A stretch of 7,449 bases of DNA from an uncultured Eubacteriales bacterium. Lineage in GTDB: Bacteria; Bacillota; Clostridia; Christensenellales; Borkfalkiaceae. The stretch is from positions 1 through 7,449 of the forward strand of contig UQTB01000046.1 of assembly GCA_900543915.1 (NCBI GenBank), written 5' to 3'. The notes under the pieces were generated by a model, which saw only the letters and a program-made list of their open reading frames with translations, was not told where the DNA came from and did not search any database. This document shows, in pieces, positions 1 through 5,879 of this stretch; positions within the stretch are counted from its first letter, which is position 1; each line of letters opens with the position of its first letter. A program made the position numbers and the translations under genes.

Positions 1-278
1 ACGGGCGGGTGATCTCCACCGGCGGCGGTGCGGTTCTGCGGCAGCAGAACGTGGAGGCGCTCAGGCAGAACGGCGTTCTGATCTGGGTCAAGCGGCCGCT
101 GTGCATGCTGGCGGTAAAAAACCGCCCGCTTTCCGGGAAACAGGGCGTGGAAAATCTCTACCGCACGCGCAGAAAAAAATACGCCGCCGCGGCGGATTTT
201 GCGGTCAATAACGGAGGGACGTTCGCGCGGACGCTCCGGAAAATCGAGGAGAAACTCAATGAATATTTTGGTGATTAA
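1..278 (+). CDS. aroK: Shikimate kinase, C-terminal part (5' end outside the window)
   Basis: Shikimate kinase phosphorylates shikimate to shikimate 3-phosphate with ATP in the cytoplasmic route to chorismate. The frame is open from the left edge and about 91 codons are visible. They begin in the conserved VISTGGGAVLR segment, whose Gly triplet lines the shikimate site. They continue through ENLYRTRRKKYAAAAD, which matches the family's lid and following helix (typically RxPLYxxxAD), and RPLS fits the arginine-containing lid start. The N-terminal P-loop and the Asp of the shikimate site must lie upstream of the window. The stop codon lies 20 bases inside aroQ, so the two genes are very probably co-transcribed and translationally coupled. 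GTG at 9 is an internal Val codon, not a start. Identification is by family motifs read by eye. Confidence 0.9.
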   Translation, partial: GRVISTGGGAVLRQQNVEALRQNGVLIWVKRPLCMLAVKNRPLSGKQGVENLYRTRRKKYAAAADFAVNNGGTFARTLRKIEEKLNEYFGD

Positions 279-702
279 CGGGCCGAATCTCAATATGCTC
301 GGGATCCGCGAGCCCGCAGTTTACGGCGAACGGACGTATGCCGACCTCGTGTCGTTCATCGGGGAATGCGCGGCCGCGCTCGGCGTGTCCGTCTCCGTCG
401 AGCAATACAACGGAGAGGGGGAGATCGTGACAGCCATACAGCGCGCATACGGGCGGTATGACGGCATCGTCATCAACGCCGGCGGCTATACGCATACCAG
501 CGTGGCGATTCTGGACGCGTTAAAAGCCGTCGCACTGCCCGTCGCAGAGGTGCATCTCTCGGATATCGGCGCGCGGGAATCCTTCCGGCAATTCAGCTAC
601 ATTTCCCTGATTGCTGAAAAAAAATACTGCGGCTATGGGTTTGACGGATATAAATTTGCGCTTGAATATTTGAAAAACAGAGAAAAAATGCTTGACAAAT
701 GA
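259..702 (+). CDS. aroQ: Type II 3-dehydroquinate dehydratase
   Basis: The enzyme converts 3-dehydroquinate to 3-dehydroshikimate, the third shikimate-pathway step, and forms a cytoplasmic dodecamer in known members. The 147-residue product has the usual length. It starts with MNILVINGPNLNMLG and carries the family landmarks in order: Arg17 and catalytic Tyr22 (REPAVYG), QYNGEGE near 49-55, INAGGYTHTSVA with Asn73, and EVHLSDIGARESFR with catalytic His99. The common QSNHEGE and INPGAYTH forms are slightly altered here (Gly for His at 52, Ala-Gly for Pro-Gly at 74-75), which is unlikely to abolish activity. ATG 259 was chosen because GAGGAG at 246-251 lies 7 bases ahead and family homology begins exactly there; the in-frame upstream ATG at 199 would add 20 unrelated residues. 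It overlaps aroK by 20 bases. Its last codons contain the -35 box of the next transcript. Confidence 0.95.
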   Translation: MNILVINGPNLNMLGIREPAVYGERTYADLVSFIGECAAALGVSVSVEQYNGEGEIVTAIQRAYGRYDGIVINAGGYTHTSVAILDALKAVALPVAEVHLSDIGARESFRQFSYISLIAEKKYCGYGFDGYKFALEYLKNREKMLDK

Positions 703-720
703 ATCTTTAACTGATAAAAT
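692..720 (+). promoter_or_regulatory. SigmaA-type promoter of the T-box/trpB2 transcript
   Basis: TTGACA at 692-697 is a perfect -35. A 17-base spacer leads to TAAAAT at 715-720, one mismatch from TATAAT, and TGA directly before it gives an extended -10. The -35 lies in the last aroQ codons and the aroQ stop (700-702) falls in the spacer. Transcription would begin near 727, just ahead of the T-box leader. trpB2 can therefore be expressed independently of the aro genes, although read-through from aroQ is possible since no terminator lies between them. Confidence 0.88.
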
Positions 721-726
721 GAATAA

Positions 727-992
727 AAATTTATTAAACCGTTGAGGCAGAAGAGTAGCGCGTTCGGCAGCGTCAAGAGAGTCCCGGGGTGGTGGAACGG
801 GATCGCCGCGTGCGTGTGAATGGGCTGCCGAGGGCGGGGGCGAAAGATAACGAGTAGTCCCCGACGCATGCCGGCGTTAACGGCGGGGGCATGCTGGTGC
901 CCCGGTAATGAAGGCGGCTTTTGCCGTGAATTTGGGTGGCAACACGGATCGATTTTTCGTCCCAAGGAGAAGATCGGTCCGTGTTAATTTTT
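727..992 (+). promoter_or_regulatory. T-box leader (riboswitch) predicted to sense tRNA-Trp
   Basis: Stem I can be drawn in full. The base pairs GGCAG 746-750 with CTGCC 825-829, and the specifier loop has the GAGTAG motif at 753-758 on its 5' side. The upper stem pairs GCGCG 758-762 with CGTGC 809-813, then GGC 766-768 with GCC 805-807. The AGAGAG bulge is at 776-781 and the terminal stem TCCCG 782-786/CGGGA 798-802 has a GGUGGUG-type loop. The triplet after GAA at 818-820 is TGG (821-823), the Trp codon. A stem II with an S-turn-like interior follows (CGGGG 835-839 with CCCCG 859-863). The antiterminator is TTGGG 932-936 with CCCAA 961-965, bulge TGGCAAC 937-943, then ACG 944-946 with CGT 958-960. 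UGGC would pair with a tRNA ending GCCA, as tRNA-Trp (discriminator G) does. Uncharged tRNA-Trp is expected to stabilise this fold and allow trpB2 transcription. Confidence 0.93.
941..992 (+). terminator. Intrinsic terminator of the T-box leader
   Basis: AACACGGATCGAT at 941-953 pairs over 13 positions (one G-U) with 973-985 and is followed by AATTTTT at 986-992. The 5' arm overlaps the T-box bulge and the second antiterminator helix, so terminator and antiterminator cannot form together. This is the standard T-box switch. Confidence 0.92.
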
Positions 993-1010
993 AAACAGGA
1001 GGCAGAAAAC

Positions 1011-2384
1011 ATGGCACAGACAATCCCTTACAAGACCTATTTGAATGAAGAAGAGATGCCGAGAACCTGGTACAATCTCAAGGCGGTCATGAAGGCGAAG
1101 CACGCGCCCTTCCTGAATCCGAAGACGCTGCAGCCCTGCACGCGGGAGGAACTCTGCAAGGTGTTCTGCGAAGAATGCGTGGATCAGGAGCTGAACGATC
1201 GGGACGAGCGCATCGAGATCCCCGCCGGAATCGCGGAATTTTACAGAATGTTCCGTCCGTCGCCCCTGGTGCGCGCCTACTTTCTGGAGCGTATGCTGGA
1301 TACGCCCGCGGAGATCTACTATAAATTCGAGGGAAACAACACGTCCGGCTCGCACAAGCTGAATTCCGCCGCGGCGCAGGCTTATTACGCCAAACGGCAG
1401 GGGCTCGTTTCCATTACCACGGAGACGGGCGCGGGGCAGTGGGGCACCGCGCTCGCGATGGCGGCGGCGTTTTACGGGCTGAAGCTGGATGTGTTCATGG
1501 TGAAGGTCTCGTACGAACAGAAGCCGTACCGCAGGGAGGTGATGCGCACATACGGCGCAAACGTCGTCGCGTCGCCGTCGGTTACCACGGCCGCGGGCAG
1601 GAAAATCCTCGAAAAGTTTCCAGATACGGGCGGTTCGCTCGGCTGCGCGATCTCGGAGGCAGTGGAAAAAGCGCTCTCTGCCGATCGCTGCCGATACGTT
1701 CTGGGGAGCGTGCTCGATCACGTCGTGCTTCATCAGTCCGTCATCGGGCTGGAGACGAAAACCGCGCTCGACCGCTACGGCATTACGCCGGATCTCGTCA
1801 TCGGCTGCATGGGCGGGGGCTCCAACTTCGGCGGGCTGATCGCTCCCTTTATGGGGGACAAGCTGAAGGGGAAAAACGATACGCATTTTATCGGCGTGGA
1901 GCCCGCGAGCTGCCCGTCGCTGACGCGCGGAAAATTCGCGTACGATTTCTGCGACAGCGCCCGCACGACGCCTCTGGCGAAGATGTATACGCTCGGCTGT
2001 GAATTCATGCCTGCGCCCGGTCACGCAGGCGGGCTGCGGTATCACGGCATGAGCCCCATCCTTTCGCAGCTGTATCACGACGGCATGCTGGAAGCGCGCG
2101 CCGTCGGGCAGAAGGCGGTTTTCGACGCGGCGGTCGCCTTCGCGCGGTGCGAGGGGATTCTGCCCGCGCCCGAATCCGCGCATGCGATCAAGGTCGCCAT
2201 GGATGAGGCCGCTGCCTGCAGGGAAAGCGGGAAAAAGAAAAGAATCCTCTTCGGCCTCACCGGAACGGGATATTTCGACCTCAGCGCCTATGCGGCATAT
2301 AACGACGGCGCCCTTTCCGACGAATCGTTTACGGAAGAGGCGCTGGAGCGCGGCTTTGCCTCGATACCAAACGTAAATCTCTGA
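1011..2384 (+). CDS. trpB: TrpB2-type tryptophan synthase beta subunit (PLP enzyme)
   Basis: This PLP enzyme of fold type II condenses indole with serine (O-phosphoserine in some TrpB2 enzymes) to make tryptophan. The 457-residue product has the long N-terminal region of the TrpB2 branch: PRTWYNL near 17-23, IEIPAGIAEFYRMFRPSPL near 68-86. It also has the PLP lysine Lys116 in GSHKLN, catalytic Glu138 in TETGAGQWG, and the phosphate-binding loop GGGSNFGG at 267-274. TrpB1 usually has TETGAGQHG, so Trp in place of His, with the N-terminal region, points to TrpB2. ATG 1011 follows AGGAGG (997-1002) by 8 bases; the ATG at 936 lies inside the T-box and is rejected. No trpA is visible, so the gene may work as a stand-alone indole-salvage enzyme or with a TrpA encoded elsewhere. 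The Trp T-box independently supports a tryptophan role. Confidence 0.93.
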   Translation: MAQTIPYKTYLNEEEMPRTWYNLKAVMKAKHAPFLNPKTLQPCTREELCKVFCEECVDQELNDRDERIEIPAGIAEFYRMFRPSPLVRAYFLERMLDTPAEIYYKFEGNNTSGSHKLNSAAAQAYYAKRQGLVSITTETGAGQWGTALAMAAAFYGLKLDVFMVKVSYEQKPYRREVMRTYGANVVASPSVTTAAGRKILEKFPDTGGSLGCAISEAVEKALSADRCRYVLGSVLDHVVLHQSVIGLETKTALDRYGITPDLVIGCMGGGSNFGGLIAPFMGDKLKGKNDTHFIGVEPASCPSLTRGKFAYDFCDSARTTPLAKMYTLGCEFMPAPGHAGGLRYHGMSPILSQLYHDGMLEARAVGQKAVFDAAVAFARCEGILPAPESAHAIKVAMDEAAACRESGKKKRILFGLTGTGYFDLSAYAAYNDGALSDESFTEEALERGFASIPNVNL

Positions 2385-2504
2385 AAAATTATGAGAATAA
2401 TCTGTTTGATTCTGTCAGGCAGAACGGATGTGAAACGCCGTAAACGCGGCTCGTTTTTCGCTTTGCAACGCCTTTGCAGAGCGCGCGGGCATGTTTGCGG
2501 CGCC

Positions 2505-2538
2505 TGAAAAAACTCCCGCATCCGCGGGAGTTTTTTCA
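2505..2538. terminator. Bidirectional terminator after trpB2
   Basis: TGAAAAAACTCCCGC at 2505-2519 is perfectly complementary to 2524-2538 around the 4-base loop ATCC. The plus-strand RNA ends in TTTTTT and the minus-strand RNA does too, so it can stop trpB2 transcripts and back up the groEL terminator from the other side. It lies about 120 bases after the trpB2 stop. Confidence 0.92.
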
Positions 2539-2733
2539 TGGCGCTTCGTCATAACAGCCCGAAAAGACTTTATGTAACGGAAACACCCGTCACTTTTCGG
2601 CATGCTATAAAACTTGTGGCAAATTCATTGCGCCTGTCTTTTTCCGGAAGTGTGTCCCCGGTTTTAAGAATGGGGGTGAGATGAAGTTTTAATCAGATTC
2701 TGCACTCGTCGGTATCGCCCTTGACGACAGAAA
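2539..2733. other. Spacer between convergent transcription units, no gene seen
   Basis: About 195 bases lie between two terminators that face each other. I found no reading frame with a ribosome binding site, no clear promoter pair and no recognisable RNA. Together with 2385-2504 it makes a non-coding stretch of about 390 bases between trpB2 and groEL. A 38-codon frame in the first part (2391-2507) has no ribosome binding site and ends inside the terminator stem. Confidence 0.5.
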
Positions 2734-2760
2734 AAAGCCCCGCACATCGTGCGGGGCTTT
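2731..2760 (-). terminator. Terminator of the groES-groEL operon
   Basis: AAAGCCCCGCAC at 2734-2745 pairs perfectly with GTGCGGGGCTTT at 2749-2760 around a 3-base loop. Read on the minus strand, the 12-bp GC-rich stem runs into TTTTTT (complement of 2731-2736). It sits 14 bases past the groEL stop codon. Confidence 0.93.
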
Positions 2761-2774
2761 GCAATGCCGTTCAA

Positions 2775-4400
2775 TCAATACATGCCGCCCATTCCGCCCT
2801 GCGGCATCTGGGGCGCCTCGGGTTTGGGAATATCCGCCACGATGCTCTCGGTCGTGAGGAAGACCGAGGCGACGGAAGCCGCGTTTTCAAGCGCAGAGCG
2901 GGTAACCTTCGTCGGGTCGATGATGCCGCTCGCCACCATGTCGGTGTATTCGTTGGTCAGCGCGTTGAAGCCGAAGTTCTTGTCGTTTGCTTTCAGAACT
3001 TCGTTGAGGATGACAGCGCCGTCCAGTCCCGCGTTCTTCGCGATCTGTCTGAGCGGCTCCTCGATTGCGCGGAGAATGATATTCGCGCCCGTCTTTTCGT
3101 CGCCGTCCAGCGTCTCCACGAGGTTCTTGATTGCGGGGATCGCCGCGATCAGCGCGATGCCGCCGCCGGGGACGATTCCTTCCTGTACCGCCGCTCTGGT
3201 CGCGTTCAGCGCGTCCTCGATGCGGAGTTTCTTTTCCTTCATCTCTACTTCGGTCGCCGCGCCGACGTTGATGACGGCTACGCCGCCCGCGAGCTTCGCC
3301 AGGCGCTCCTGCAGTTTTTCCTTGTCGTAATCGGACGTGGTCTCCGCGATCTGCGCCTTAATGGACTGCTTTCTCGCTTCGATCGCCTTGGGATCGCCTG
3401 CGCCGTTGATGATGGTCGTATTGTCTTTATCCACTTTGACGGTGCCCGCTCTGCCGAGCATATCCATCGTGAAGTCCTTGAATTCGTAGCCCATGTCGGA
3501 GGAGATCACCGTGCCTCCGGTCAGGATCGCGATGTCCTCGAGCATTGCCTTTCTGCGGTCGCCGAAGCCGGGTGCCTTGACCGCCACGCAGTTGAACACG
3601 CCCTTTAACTTATTGACGACGAGCGCCGCGAGCGCGTCTCCCTCCACGTCTTCCGCGATGATGAGAAGGCGCATGCCCTGCTGCGCGATCGGCTCGATGA
3701 CGGGGAGAATTTCCTGAATGGAAGAGATCTTCTTATCGGTGATGAGAATGACGGGGGAATCCAGAACAGCCTGCATCTTGTCCGTATCCGTCACCATATA
3801 GGCGGAAGCGTATCCGCGGTCAAACTGCATGCCTTCCACCGTGGTGAGCTCGGTCTTCATGGTCTTGCTCTCCTCGATGGTGATTACGCCGTCTTTGCCC
3901 ACTTTTTCCATCGCGTCCGAAACCAGCGCGCCCACCGTTTCGTCTCCGGCGGAGATAGAGGCGACCTGCGCGATCGCGTTCTTGTTCTCGACGGGCTTGG
4001 AATTCTTTTTCAGTTCTTCAACTGCGACGTCCACAGCCTTCTTGATGCCGTTCTTCACGATGATGGGATTCGCCCCCGCGGCGACGTTTTTGAGTCCCTC
4101 GCGGATCATCGCCTGTGCGAGCACGACCGCCGTCGTGGTGCCGTCGCCCGCCACGTCGTTCGTCTTCGTGGAGACCTCCTTCACGAGCTGTGCGCCCATG
4201 TTCTCAAACGGATCTTCGAGCTCGATTTCCTTCGCGATGGTGACGCCGTCGTTGGTAATGAGGGGAGCGCCGTATTTCTTCTCCAGAACGACGTTTCTTC
4301 CCTTGGGCCCGAGCGTGATCTTAACCGTGTCCGCAAGGACGTTGACGCCCGTCTCCAGGGCTTTTCTCGCATCCTCGCCGTATTTCAACTGTTTTGCCAT
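2775..4400 (-). CDS. groL: Chaperonin GroEL (60 kDa, Hsp60)
   Basis: GroEL is the 14-subunit double-ring ATPase that folds non-native proteins in the cytoplasm together with GroES. The 541-residue product is full length, from MAKQLKYGEDARKALE to the flexible GGMGGMY tail. ATPase landmarks are present: LGPKGRNVVL near 30-39, Asp51 in NDGVTIAKEIE, AGDGTTTA with Asp86, and Asp396 in DALNATRAAVQEGIVPGGG, the residue needed for hydrolysis. The apical domain (about 190-370) includes KAPGFGDRRKAMLEDIA. The start is fixed by AAGGAGG 10 bases upstream (AGGAGG complement 4411-4416), and this ribosome binding site overlaps the groES stop codon (4416-4418), which suggests coupled translation. It shares the CIRCE-controlled promoter upstream of groES and ends just before a strong terminator. 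Nothing is missing or unusual. Confidence 0.99.
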   Translation of the reverse strand: MAKQLKYGEDARKALETGVNVLADTVKITLGPKGRNVVLEKKYGAPLITNDGVTIAKEIELEDPFENMGAQLVKEVSTKTNDVAGDGTTTAVVLAQAMIREGLKNVAAGANPIIVKNGIKKAVDVAVEELKKNSKPVENKNAIAQVASISAGDETVGALVSDAMEKVGKDGVITIEESKTMKTELTTVEGMQFDRGYASAYMVTDTDKMQAVLDSPVILITDKKISSIQEILPVIEPIAQQGMRLLIIAEDVEGDALAALVVNKLKGVFNCVAVKAPGFGDRRKAMLEDIAILTGGTVISSDMGYEFKDFTMDMLGRAGTVKVDKDNTTIINGAGDPKAIEARKQSIKAQIAETTSDYDKEKLQERLAKLAGGVAVINVGAATEVEMKEKKLRIEDALNATRAAVQEGIVPGGGIALIAAIPAIKNLVETLDGDEKTGANIILRAIEEPLRQIAKNAGLDGAVILNEVLKANDKNFGFNALTNEYTDMVASGIIDPTKVTRSALENAASVASVFLTTESIVADIPKPEAPQMPQGGMGGMY

Positions 4401-4415
4401 AATACTGTTACCTCC

Positions 4416-4700
4416 TTATTCGACTACCGCCAGAATATCGCTCTGACGGATAATGGTAAATTCTTTGCCGTCTACTTTGAATTCGCTTCCCGCGTACTTG
4501 GAGTAGAGGACGGTTTCGCCTACTTTGACCTGCATCACGACTTCTTTTCCGTCGATCACGCCCCCCGGCCCCACGGCGACCACTTTCGCAGTCTGCTGCT
4601 TTTCCTGCGCGGAAGAGGGGAGAATAAATCCCGATTTCGTGGTTTCCTGCGCTTCGCAGGCTTCCACCACAACCTTGTCGAACAAAGGTCTGATATTCAT
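4416..4700 (-). CDS. groES: Co-chaperonin GroES (10 kDa, Hsp10)
   Basis: GroES forms the heptameric lid of the GroEL folding chamber. The 94-residue product has the normal length and order: MNIRPLFDKVVVE at the N terminus, the mobile loop around residues 17-33 (ETTKSGFILPSSAQEK) that contacts GroEL, KVVAVGPGG at about 39-47, then GETVLYSKYAGSEFKVDGKE and the C-terminal SDILAVVE. AGGAGG (complement of 4712-4717) precedes the ATG by 11 bases. It is the first gene of a two-gene operon; 15 bases separate its stop from the groEL start. The CIRCE operator and promoter lie 40-100 bases upstream, so HrcA repression and heat induction are expected. Confidence 0.98.
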   Translation of the reverse strand: MNIRPLFDKVVVEACEAQETTKSGFILPSSAQEKQQTAKVVAVGPGGVIDGKEVVMQVKVGETVLYSKYAGSEFKVDGKEFTIIRQSDILAVVE

Positions 4701-4738
4701 AACTTCGTTTGCCTCCTTGCAATTGATTCGTTATAGTG

Positions 4739-4765
4739 TTAGCACTCTTATCTTTTAAGTGCTAA
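4739..4765. promoter_or_regulatory. CIRCE operator (HrcA binding site)
   Basis: TTAGCACTC at 4739-4747, nine bases, then AAGTGCTAA at 4757-4765. The consensus is TTAGCACTC-N9-GAGTGCTAA, so only one base of the second arm differs (A for G at 4757). It lies immediately downstream of the groES -10 box and covers the likely transcription start, where bound HrcA would block initiation. No hrcA gene is in the window. Confidence 0.96.
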
Positions 4766-4770
4766 ATATT

Positions 4771-4798
4771 ATTATAGTCAATAAAATAAAATTGTCAA
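4771..4798 (-). promoter_or_regulatory. SigmaA promoter of groES-groEL
   Basis: On the minus strand TTGACA (complement of 4793-4798) is followed after 16 bases by TATAAT (complement of 4771-4776). Both boxes are perfect consensus. Transcription should start near 4764, inside the CIRCE element, which is the usual arrangement for a class of heat-shock genes controlled by HrcA. Confidence 0.92.
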
Positions 4799-4851
4799 TC
4801 GATTTGAGGGAAAAATGTTTGAAAATTTTGTCAAATAAAAATTTAAATTGT

Positions 4852-4880
4852 TTGCAAAAAATCGCGGGGTATGGTATGAT
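4852..4880 (+). promoter_or_regulatory. Probable promoter of the dCMP deaminase gene
   Basis: TATGAT at 4875-4880 (one mismatch) is preceded by TGG, giving an extended -10. TTGCAA at 4852-4857 is a weak -35 (4 of 6) at the ideal 17-base spacing. The predicted start near 4887 leaves a leader of about 20 bases before the ATG at 4907. It diverges from the groES promoter, about 55 bases away, and no operator is shared. Confidence 0.7.
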
Positions 4881-4906
4881 AAGAAAAACAAAAGAGAGGG
4901 CGTATC

Positions 4907-5371
4907 ATGGATAAATGGGATAAACGGTTCATGGAGCTTGCGGAGACGGTGGCGGGCTGGTCCAGCTGCTATCAGGAAAACCGCCACATCGGCGCGGTGA
5001 TCGTCAAGGATAAGCGCATTATGACGACGGGATACAACGGCGCGCCCGCAGGCGTTTCCACCTGTGCGGAACGCAGGTCCTGCCTGCGGCGGGAACAGAA
5101 TATTCCCTCCGGCACGTGTCAGGAAATCTGCTACGCGGTCCATGCCGAGCAGAATGCCATCATCCAGGCGGCAAAGCTGGGCGTCAGCGTAGACGGGGGA
5201 ACGCTTTACTGCACCCATCAGCCCTGCGTGATCTGCGCGCGCATGATCATCAACGCGGGGATCCGCCGCGTCGTCTACCGCCACGGCTATCCGGATGCGT
5301 TCTCCCTGCAGCTCTTTTCGGAAGCCGGTTTGACCATCGAAAAATATACCGATCCGGAATCCGACGCATAA
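4907..5371 (+). CDS. dCMP deaminase family protein (ComEB-like, zinc-dependent)
   Basis: The best reading is deoxycytidylate deaminase, which turns dCMP into dUMP for thymidylate synthesis. The 154-residue product has the cytidine/dCMP deaminase zinc site: His79 and catalytic Glu81 in VHAEQNAI, then Cys107 and Cys110 in PCVICA. GYNGAPAG at 42-49 and the Cys-rich insert with Cys53, Cys59, Cys71 and Cys75 are typical of the dCMP deaminase/ComEB branch and may hold a second, structural zinc. ATG 4907 follows GAGAGGG by about 7 bases, a weaker ribosome binding site than its neighbours have. The gene appears monocistronic. No thymidylate gene is adjacent, so the substrate is inferred from family resemblance; another nucleotide or riboflavin-type deaminase is less likely. 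Confidence 0.9.
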   Translation: MDKWDKRFMELAETVAGWSSCYQENRHIGAVIVKDKRIMTTGYNGAPAGVSTCAERRSCLRREQNIPSGTCQEICYAVHAEQNAIIQAAKLGVSVDGGTLYCTHQPCVICARMIINAGIRRVVYRHGYPDAFSLQLFSEAGLTIEKYTDPESDA

Positions 5372-5780
5372 AGAGCGAATTTGCTCTGCGATCAGCCGGC
5401 CGCTGTCATGGCTTATCGGCGGATCGGAAGATCTATATAAATAATCAATAAAATAAATTATAATATTATAATTATGTTATTGTGTTCCGTGCCGTCAAAA
5501 GGCCGTTCATTGCGAAGCCGCTGCAAAGATAGTCCTTTGCCTGCCCGCTTATGCTGCTCCGTCGGAACCGTTATTGTTTTCTCAAGATCGGAGTCCCACT
5601 GACGCAAATTCCGATCTCAAATCATCTTGAAAGATATCGGAAAGGGAATCCGAACATTTTTGCCTAATCGAGCCGCATGTTTTCAATGAAACAGATTCTT
5701 TCTGTTTGATTCATTCTGCTTCTCTTATCGTCCATCTCCTGTCGCCAAACAGCCTCGCTGTCCGTTTGCGGGAGTTATAA
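5372..5780. other. Long spacer with AT-rich core and nested inverted repeats, no gene assigned
   Basis: About 410 bases without a convincing gene. A 5-bp hairpin AGAGC/GCTCT (5372-5376, 5383-5387) lies at the deaminase stop but lacks a T-run, so no clear terminator for that gene is seen. The segment 5435-5480 is almost pure A/T and has TATAAT strings without a matching -35. Further on are GCAAAG/CTTTGC (5523-5528, 5535-5540), AGATCGGA/TCCGATCT (5585-5592, 5610-5617), TCAAGAT/ATCTTGA (5582-5588, 5623-5629) and AAACAGA/TCTGTTT (5689-5695, 5701-5707). Plus-strand frame 5479-5667 is open except for a TAG at 5530. It could hold a small RNA, a repeat copy or a decayed gene; none is established. Confidence 0.4.
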
Positions 5781-5781
5781 C

Positions 5782-5814
5782 AAAATCCCATCCGCCTGTT
5801 TGGATGGGATTTTT
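5782..5814. terminator. Bidirectional terminator between the spacer and the CNNM gene
   Basis: AAAATCCCATCC at 5782-5793 pairs perfectly with GGATGGGATTTT at 5802-5813 around an 8-base loop. The plus-strand side runs into T's to 5814. On the minus strand the stem ends in TTTTGTTATA. It lies about 66 bases after the stop of the CNNM-family gene and is its likely terminator; it could also stop plus-strand transcripts entering from the deaminase side. Confidence 0.85.
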
Positions 5815-5879
5815 CTGCTTGCGTCGGGAGAGCGGCGAGGGGATGCGCGGACTTTTTTCACCCGTTTGCAGGGAAAACG

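Noticed and set aside
199..258. Upstream in-frame ATG of aroQ at 199
   Set aside because: It would add 20 residues lacking family resemblance, and the good ribosome binding site belongs to ATG 259.
936..1010. Upstream in-frame ATG of trpB2 at 936
   Set aside because: It lies in the T-box antiterminator; ATG 1011 has AGGAGG at ideal spacing and matches the family N terminus.
984..2183. A 399-codon open frame on the minus strand opposite trpB2
   Set aside because: It is Arg/His-rich, runs antisense to a clearly identified enzyme, covers the T-box terminator and has no family features; an artefact of GC-rich codon use.
2391..2507. A 38-codon plus-strand frame after trpB2
   Set aside because: No ribosome binding site, basic and low-quality composition, and its stop falls in the arm of the trpB2 terminator.
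2721..3608. Long plus-strand frames opposite groEL (also 2749-3330 and 3829-4446)
   Set aside because: They mirror groEL codons; groEL is unambiguous, and one of them starts inside its terminator.
5701..5712. TCTGTTTGATTC occurring both here and near 2401-2412
   Set aside because: A 12-base match is expected by chance a few times in 7.4 kb, and the flanks do not align.
5664..5735. A 23-codon minus-strand frame in the spacer
   Set aside because: GGAG directly abuts its ATG, too close to act as a ribosome binding site, and the frame crosses an inverted repeat.
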